From: Breviolum minutum Mf 1.05b.01
Lineage: Eukaryota; Sar; Dinophyceae; Suessiales; Symbiodiniaceae
Length of the DNA stretch: 64,000 nucleotides
Assembly: GCA_000507305.1 (NCBI GenBank)
Contig: DF241431.1
Location: 1 to 64,000, forward strand
Direction: 5' to 3'
Shown here: piece after piece, positions 63,601 to 64,000 of the stretch
Layout of the letters: every line of letters begins with the position of its first letter
How positions within the stretch are numbered: the stretch's first letter is position 1
Translations under genes and position numbers: made by a program
Notes under the pieces: model-generated
The model's input: only the letters and a program-made list of their open reading frames with translations
Told to the model about the DNA's origin: nothing
The model's database searches: none

Positions 63601-64000
63601 TGTATGTGACACGTCCGCAGAGACCAAATATTGTTCCAAGGCTTTGGTTTTGATCCTCATTTCGAAAACCGGAAATTCAGCATTTCACCGAGGTATGGTG
63701 CAACTGCCTATCGCAAGGTCCCTGGGAATCAGTGCAAAGGTGGCTGGACGCCTCACCTTATTGAGGTGCCGAAGGATGTGTTGGCCAATGAGAATGGCAT
63801 TTGGGGGTGGGATGTTTTTTAAATCACTTTGTTGTTGCTTTCCGTGTTTTTTTTTGAAACAGACTGAACACGGGGAACACAATGTTGAGATGTTTCGTGT
63901 GTGACAAGTGGCAATGACTTGCTCTCAAGACAGGTGCTACCATGCAGCCATAGAAGCATCATCTCTTTCTTGTCATACTTTGTTTAGCTGGCTCAAGTCG
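22063..64000 (+). CDS. VPS10-domain (sortilin-type) sorting receptor, about 30 exons, runs off the right end
   Basis: Type I membrane receptor family that carries cargo between Golgi, endosomes and vacuole or lysosome. Exons read in family order: VKELVLDSAVVDI; RLYSSCDSGQSWHEITD; LMLTTDLGK; TFLQIAPYVVQFSWG; IYFTAYASKTGDQ; RFILVAKVSSE; LMVSSDGAKSWKA; YTIVDTSEGAVLLHLND; GRIFVSDSEGYKF; EVEFDK; GVYLANVVVG; RTIRTVISFDK; GGSWRYLKPPKVNSLG; CALHLHGSSSWDLYAPFYS; IIMGTGNVGASL; FFSRDGGLTWAEAHK; YEFGDHGGLIVMA; WNEGESWYDFKV; NIITEPNLTSTAFVMFGTR; then the 10CC module (CMLGQQ, ITYTRRKRTSQC, TCACTE, ADFACDVGF, YRKVPGNQCKGGW). The transmembrane and tail exons should lie past 64000. Introns 27607-29891, 34567-45981 and 50221-63692 contain other genes or gene remnants. 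Confidence 0.85.
22906..22946. repeat. (GAT)n microsatellite
   Basis: About 14 GAT units in the sortilin intron 22696-23519, preceded by degenerate GAT/AAT-rich sequence and followed by ATT/GTTTATT-rich sequence to about 23160. No coding signal. Confidence 0.9.
23575..26816. other. Sortilin interval with unresolved exons
   Basis: VPS10 proteins have about 60-90 more residues between the first Asp-box repeat and the CxxC/DLGK region, so exons are expected here. Candidates are 25562-25610 (DSGRSWRKAWGRQ after an AG|G acceptor) and 24655-24760 (RADKTVAVLQVQRRVDD). None is conclusive. The rest shows no other recognisable gene. Confidence 0.35.
26151..26235 (+). CDS. Candidate exon with acidic/basic low-complexity peptide
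   Basis: After the acceptor GGTTGCAG|G, the frame reads AEKAQGSEVKEEGEDPDKEK and then APPDFFRGW. Composition is strongly coding-like. It lies where a sortilin exon is expected but does not match VPS10 motifs. It may be a species-specific charged loop or an exon of something else. Confidence 0.35.
26817..27606 (+). CDS. Sortilin segment 2: propeller, CxxC and Asp-box region
   Basis: Exon 26817-26920 (ILLYTPSQPRCQPC, then MHRLMLTTDLGK; GC donor), 27301-27373 (TFLQIAPYVVQFSWG; GT donor) and 27541-27606 (IYFTAYASKTGDQGKLSQW; GC donor). The split codon AA|G across the first joint gives GKTFLQ, the family pattern of a D-G-K-T-F Asp box followed by YVVQF-W. The last intron hosts the ubiquitin-protease remnant. 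Confidence 0.88.
27845..29530 (+). pseudogene. Decayed intronless ubiquitin-specific protease (USP) copy inside a sortilin intron
   Basis: USP landmarks appear in order without introns: the Cys-box GLQNTNNTCYMNSFVQ (28668-28716), FLWRIHNFNLKLKNNPSKM, WDILQTFPADYLS, QQQDVTETMRFVFAKLGG, a CKEC zinc-finger-like piece, and a degraded His-box (YDLYHNCKDASSGH, then ACDDGKEV). The frame is broken repeatedly: a TGA right after SFVQGLF at 28726-28728, a shift after VVELL, a stop before QWDIL, another shift before RQQQDV, and a TAG after SGH near 29341. Upstream, MAADVDAIVDRP and KFTAQLIKRTQEKD are in two frames that would join by a one-base change. Lack of introns in an intron-dense genome plus multiple disruptions point to a retroposed, dead copy. 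It lies between sortilin exons ending 27606 and starting 29892. Confidence 0.8.
29014..29116. repeat. 46-base inverted duplication (hairpin) within the USP remnant
   Basis: Left arm 29014-29059 begins GTCTTTGCAGGTCAGC. Right arm 29071-29116 is its reverse complement, with 41 of 46 positions paired and an 11-base loop. The left arm fits the USP reading (KEVFAG and the following CKEC region), so the right arm looks like an inverted copy of it. The inferred RNA would form a long stem. Confidence 0.92.
29892..34566 (+). CDS. Sortilin segment 3: middle of the propeller
   Basis: Exons 29892-29920 (VDFKSVDVN), 30438-30468 (FILVAKVSSE), 30671-30774 (VNLMVSSDGAKSWKASILT), 31398-31455 (YTIVDTSEGAVLLHLNDE), 31735-31796 (ETGRIFVSDSEGYKFLP), 32218-32278 (SLLHNVRSSTGEVEFDK), 32479-32576 (VVSLTGVYLANVVVG), 33478-33516 (ERTIRTVISFDK), 33837-about 33884 (GGSWRYLKPPKVNSLG), 34225-34289 (CALHLHGSSSWDLYAPFYS) and 34531-34566 (IIMGTGNVGASL). 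Nearly every joint is phase-exact with GT, GC or GA donors. Part of the chain between 32576 and 33478 and the 33884/34225 joint are less certain. The final donor (GA at 34567-34568) pairs in phase with the acceptor at 45980-45981. Confidence 0.87.
34894..44339 (+). CDS. Unidentified intron-rich gene nested in a sortilin intron
   Basis: Starts at ATG 34894 with MVKKKIDPADGCKYSLSE, then LQEHYGGKYSKK, and a GT donor at 34984. Further exon-like blocks with AG|G acceptors: 35575-about 35700 (ATPEKAAAPAPAPRLL), about 36549-36620 (EILAPLLETFNSLEGSAKDV), 36981-37019 (APTEALGPETSVE), 38412-38557 (FDDGLYLTSALLRKLLPRGY), 38945-about 39005 (ADEDEDSKATEDAS), 39300-about 39362 (YTVDDAQKFLVTTKSNGENG), 40016-40057 (DSIAGVAPKIISLV), 40108-40200 (SALQHLLRRVKSLGERREEL), 40641-about 40690 (VTIMIELNDETHEH), 40922-41023 (WVDHVAILKDDGFPWPQHDA), 41143-about 41215 (AYQMEQLPKVMEEIREDT), 41873-about 41990 (RRMVQNEILAKVAKRLEE) and 44217-44339 (FSLKMAENLGALITLMPFIR; donor GTAAGT). 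No family recognised. Whether all blocks form one gene is not proven. Confidence 0.5.
43051..43893 (+). CDS. Isolated CobW C-terminal domain on one long open frame
   Basis: A continuous 280-codon frame. Codons about 30-180 match the CobW C-terminal domain of the COG0523/CobW zinc-metallochaperone GTPases: RRRPLHPERFLEKL, VWFMGSDDVQAEWF, GRHILRCGEPW, GDRRVELVVRVMG, and LGSCLITREEVDEL. The N-terminal GTPase half (Walker A, CxCC) is not found nearby on either strand. The block is GC-rich and has no introns, unlike the surrounding 30-150-base exons, so a retroposed 3' fragment or a single large exon of a bigger gene are both possible. Downstream codons (from about 43590) have no family match. An acceptor at 43090-43091 (GGCTCGCAG) could start the exon. 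Confidence 0.72.
   Translation: MIDWPHVSCLLARSWIETLVPAALLASKGSSSVRILGMENEVVEVKFFRRRPLHPERFLEKLRERFGPLDRDGWNVARPMRQVHEVEVVEVLAGSGCVWFMGSDDVQAEWFYSEGRHILRCGEPWPSSGAGAAGDRRVELVVRVMGTALEIQRWKEEFFSELGSCLITREEVDELEQGNIMLNPQCEWEEIRAAHQNMSFWVLRWWHALLFLSTITRLVSTLPGFTKLQATGRSLANRIQTCGRRRVTNAKPSYYARLHDLMGRPMSQTASYTMINTQYD
44340..45981. other. End of the large sortilin intron; possible last exons of the nested gene
   Basis: Weak coding-like pieces occur at about 44847-44925 (AVADEPTSPVSGAVSVDE), 45073-45200 (after AG|G; two competing frames) and 45540-45660. I cannot assign them. The intron ends at the AG of 45980-45981. Confidence 0.35.
45982..47147 (+). CDS. Sortilin segment 4: last propeller blades
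   Basis: Exons 45982-46051 (STFFSRDGGLTWAEAHK; GC donor), 46235-46309 (GAFIYEFGDHGGLIVMADD; GT donor), 46744-46809 (VIFTWNEGESWYDF; GT donor), 46877-about 46939 (VDNIITEPNLTSTAFVMFG) and 47104-47147 (DGSGVVYYLKFDSP; GC donor). Together they give the family order S-D-G-G-L-T-W, E-F-G-D-H-G-G, W-E-G-W, ITEP, TAFVMFGTR. The first exon is in phase with the exon ending at 34566, 11.4 kb upstream. Confidence 0.9.
47463..48392. repeat. Cluster of TATA-like GATTTTATAG motifs in both orientations
   Basis: The core GATTTTATAG, or near copies, occurs at 47556, 47575, 47600, 47666, 47684, 47941, 48191, 48207, 48288 and 48332. The reverse complement CTATAAAATC or near copies occurs at 47463, 47745, 48032, 48050, 48110 and 48383. 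Spacing is irregular (15-250 bases), so this is not a simple tandem array. The cluster fills most of the sortilin intron 47148-48727, which shows no coding signal. Function unknown. Confidence 0.8.
48728..50220 (+). CDS. Sortilin segment 5: 10CC cysteine-rich module
   Basis: Exons 48728-48788 (ACKGSSFADSVSSDYE; GA donor), 49288-49341 (TWTASDGRGEGVCMLGQQ; GC donor), 49609-49656 (ITYTRRKRTSQCWNGE; GC donor), 49892-49936 (RPTVKKTCACTE; GC donor) and 50135-50220 (ADFACDVGFVRQVGSTEC; GC donor at 50221). These are the cysteine-paired segments after the propeller: SDYE, CxLG, YxRRK-C-NG, CxCTE and DFxCDxGF. The last exon ends in phase 2 and pairs in phase with the acceptor at 63691-63692. Confidence 0.9.
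50221..51373. other. Start of the second large sortilin intron
   Basis: Expected to hold the 5' exon of the nested WD40 gene. A 94-codon open frame at 50714-50998 (contains CDLCHDHIVPWTSHRTDHLR) has no recognised family and no clear splice sites. No start exon was identified. Confidence 0.35.
51374..60030 (+). CDS. HELP/WD40 protein of EMAP (EML) type, nested in a sortilin intron
   Basis: EMAP-like proteins bind microtubules through a HELP motif plus WD40 propellers. The HELP region is split over 51374-51455 (LQLEWAYGYNGNAVGSVHW) and 51652-about 51722 (FVFCVAAVGVVQCLEPATEQ). WD40 blades follow: 52452-52525 (ITCLTYCPASQLCASGQMD), 52987-about 53037 (DQITSLCISADGTQLFSIA), 53329-53373 (NTLALWENVVPK), about 54446-54579 (LNCAWSEGKCLACGDNGYLY), about 54731-54865 (GELLVGSKDSVSWQL), about 56215 (GELALAVHPE), 56558-56599 (LKLVVTAG), 56985-57044 (ATVRFWDVSEHQPVVAW), about 57413-57468, 57634-about 57740 (IHSLAFSPSGRLLAFGCGD), 58054-about 58143 (NTLAAGSRDQTIHIFDTS), 58463-about 58526, 59124-about 59220 (VLYFNVVSGERVTQD, then RWNTWSC), 59567-about 59721 (QLLASGDINHRVKLYHFPC) and 59907-about 60025 (FHCYDGHAGFVSGIA). 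The first exon and the true end are not identified. Confidence 0.8.
52281..52299. other. Short perfect hairpin
   Basis: CCCGCTT and AAGCGGG pair around a short A-rich loop in the intron before exon 52452. Stem of 7 base pairs. No known function. Confidence 0.5.
57136..57160. repeat. Short (CT)n run
   Basis: About 10 CT units in the WD40-gene intron 57045-57412. Confidence 0.8.
57536..57602. repeat. (GTT)n microsatellite in a stop-free, in-frame intron of the WD40 gene
   Basis: About 22 GTT units inside the inferred intron 57469-57633 (GA donor, AG|G acceptor, 165 bases, divisible by three). Joining the exons gives RLGFK-GIHSLAFSPSG, a normal WD40 blade start. Unspliced, the same frame stays open through the repeat as poly-Val. 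Confidence 0.8.
60031..61970. other. Possible further exons of the WD40 gene, unresolved
   Basis: Coding-like pieces occur at about 60640-60710 (KQEPMRLREPTAKPKPRER) and 61186-61310 (EFGQLVTVVLDAGPWTQ). They are not WD40 blades that I can place and may form a C-terminal extension. No other gene is recognised. Confidence 0.35.
61971..62221 (+). CDS. Exon of unknown gene, possibly the C-terminus of the nested WD40 gene
   Basis: After the acceptor TTTTTAG|G the frame reads NVQLPAFLDKFSPLLTEGDG, continues with RRKNSAAELLKAVEG, and ends EHLSSAIF with TAA at 62219-62221. Ala-, Glu- and Lys-rich, probably helical. No family recognised. Confidence 0.5.
62566..62679 (+). CDS. Exon of unknown gene
   Basis: AG|G acceptor at 62564-62565, then 38 codons (FNEAKDEHKSNRRNSSVSM, then EELWMDSGAIIASVATK) and a GT donor at 62680. 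Charged, with a Ser cluster. No family recognised, and it does not match VPS10. It implies at least one more exon downstream before the sortilin exon at 63693, or that the nested gene ends within 62680-63690. Confidence 0.5.
62680..63692. other. End of the second large sortilin intron
   Basis: No exon recognised. A TA-rich run lies at 63534-63566. The minus-strand open frame at 63038-63520 has no family similarity or splice support. The intron ends at the AG of 63691-63692. Confidence 0.4.
63693..63765 (+). CDS. Sortilin segment 6: last 10CC exon in the window
   Basis: Frame after AG|G: YGATAYRKVPGNQCKGGWTP, then HLIE, with a GT donor at 63766 (or it may read on as VPKDVL). Y-R-K-(V/I)-P-G-x-x-C-x-G-G is the hallmark near the end of the sortilin ectodomain. 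Joined to the exon ending at 50220, the split codon AG|G restores Arg (MMPDR-YGATAYRK). Confidence 0.85.

Noticed and set aside
63693..63765. Start of a second tandem sortilin gene
   Set aside because: No propeller or earlier 10CC exons are present between 50.3 and 63.7 kb, and the splice phase fits the exon ending at 50220 exactly. Kept only as the alternative to be tested.

Overview
This is nuclear DNA of an intron-rich eukaryote, most likely a dinoflagellate of the Symbiodinium/Suessiales type. The evidence is the splicing style: coding blocks of about 30-200 bases are joined at acceptors that almost always read AG|G, and donors are a mixture of GT, GC and GA. That style has been reported for Symbiodinium. 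No bacterial operon features, CRISPR array, rRNA or convincing tRNA gene was seen. All exon boundaries were worked out by hand from reading-frame continuity and protein-family motifs, so single boundaries may be off by a few codons.

Layout. (1) 112-13090 (+): a P2-type cation-transporting ATPase with about 40 exons, readable from the N-terminal cation-ATPase region through the phosphorylation site to the acidic C-terminus. (2) About 13.9-14.4 kb: two CAT microsatellites, then the last exon of a convergent minus-strand gene. (3) 18118-18561 (+): a compact, apparently intronless small secreted or GPI-anchored-type protein, followed by fragments of a second secreted-type gene (18.9-20.1 kb). (4) From about 22.06 kb to beyond the right end (+): one very large VPS10/sortilin-type sorting receptor. 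Its exons can be followed in order through the 10-bladed propeller and into the cysteine-rich 10CC module.

The unusual part is what lies inside the sortilin introns. One intron (27607-29891) holds a decayed, intronless ubiquitin-specific protease copy that contains a 46-base inverted duplication. A second (34567-45981) holds a separate intron-rich gene I cannot identify, plus an isolated CobW C-terminal domain on one long exon. A third (50221-63692) holds a HELP/WD40 protein of the EMAP (EML) type. The sortilin pieces are complementary and non-overlapping. The flanking splice sites are phase-compatible, and all these genes lie on the + strand. Either two multi-exon genes are nested in one host gene on the same strand, or the assembly has interleaved loci.

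Two introns carrying triplet microsatellites, (GAT)n in the ATPase and (GTT)n in the WD40 gene, are multiples of three and free of stops in the host frame. Retaining either would insert a poly-Asp or poly-Val stretch rather than truncate the protein. A sortilin intron at 47.46-48.40 kb has no coding signal but carries about 15 copies, in both orientations, of a TATA-like core, GATTTTATAG.
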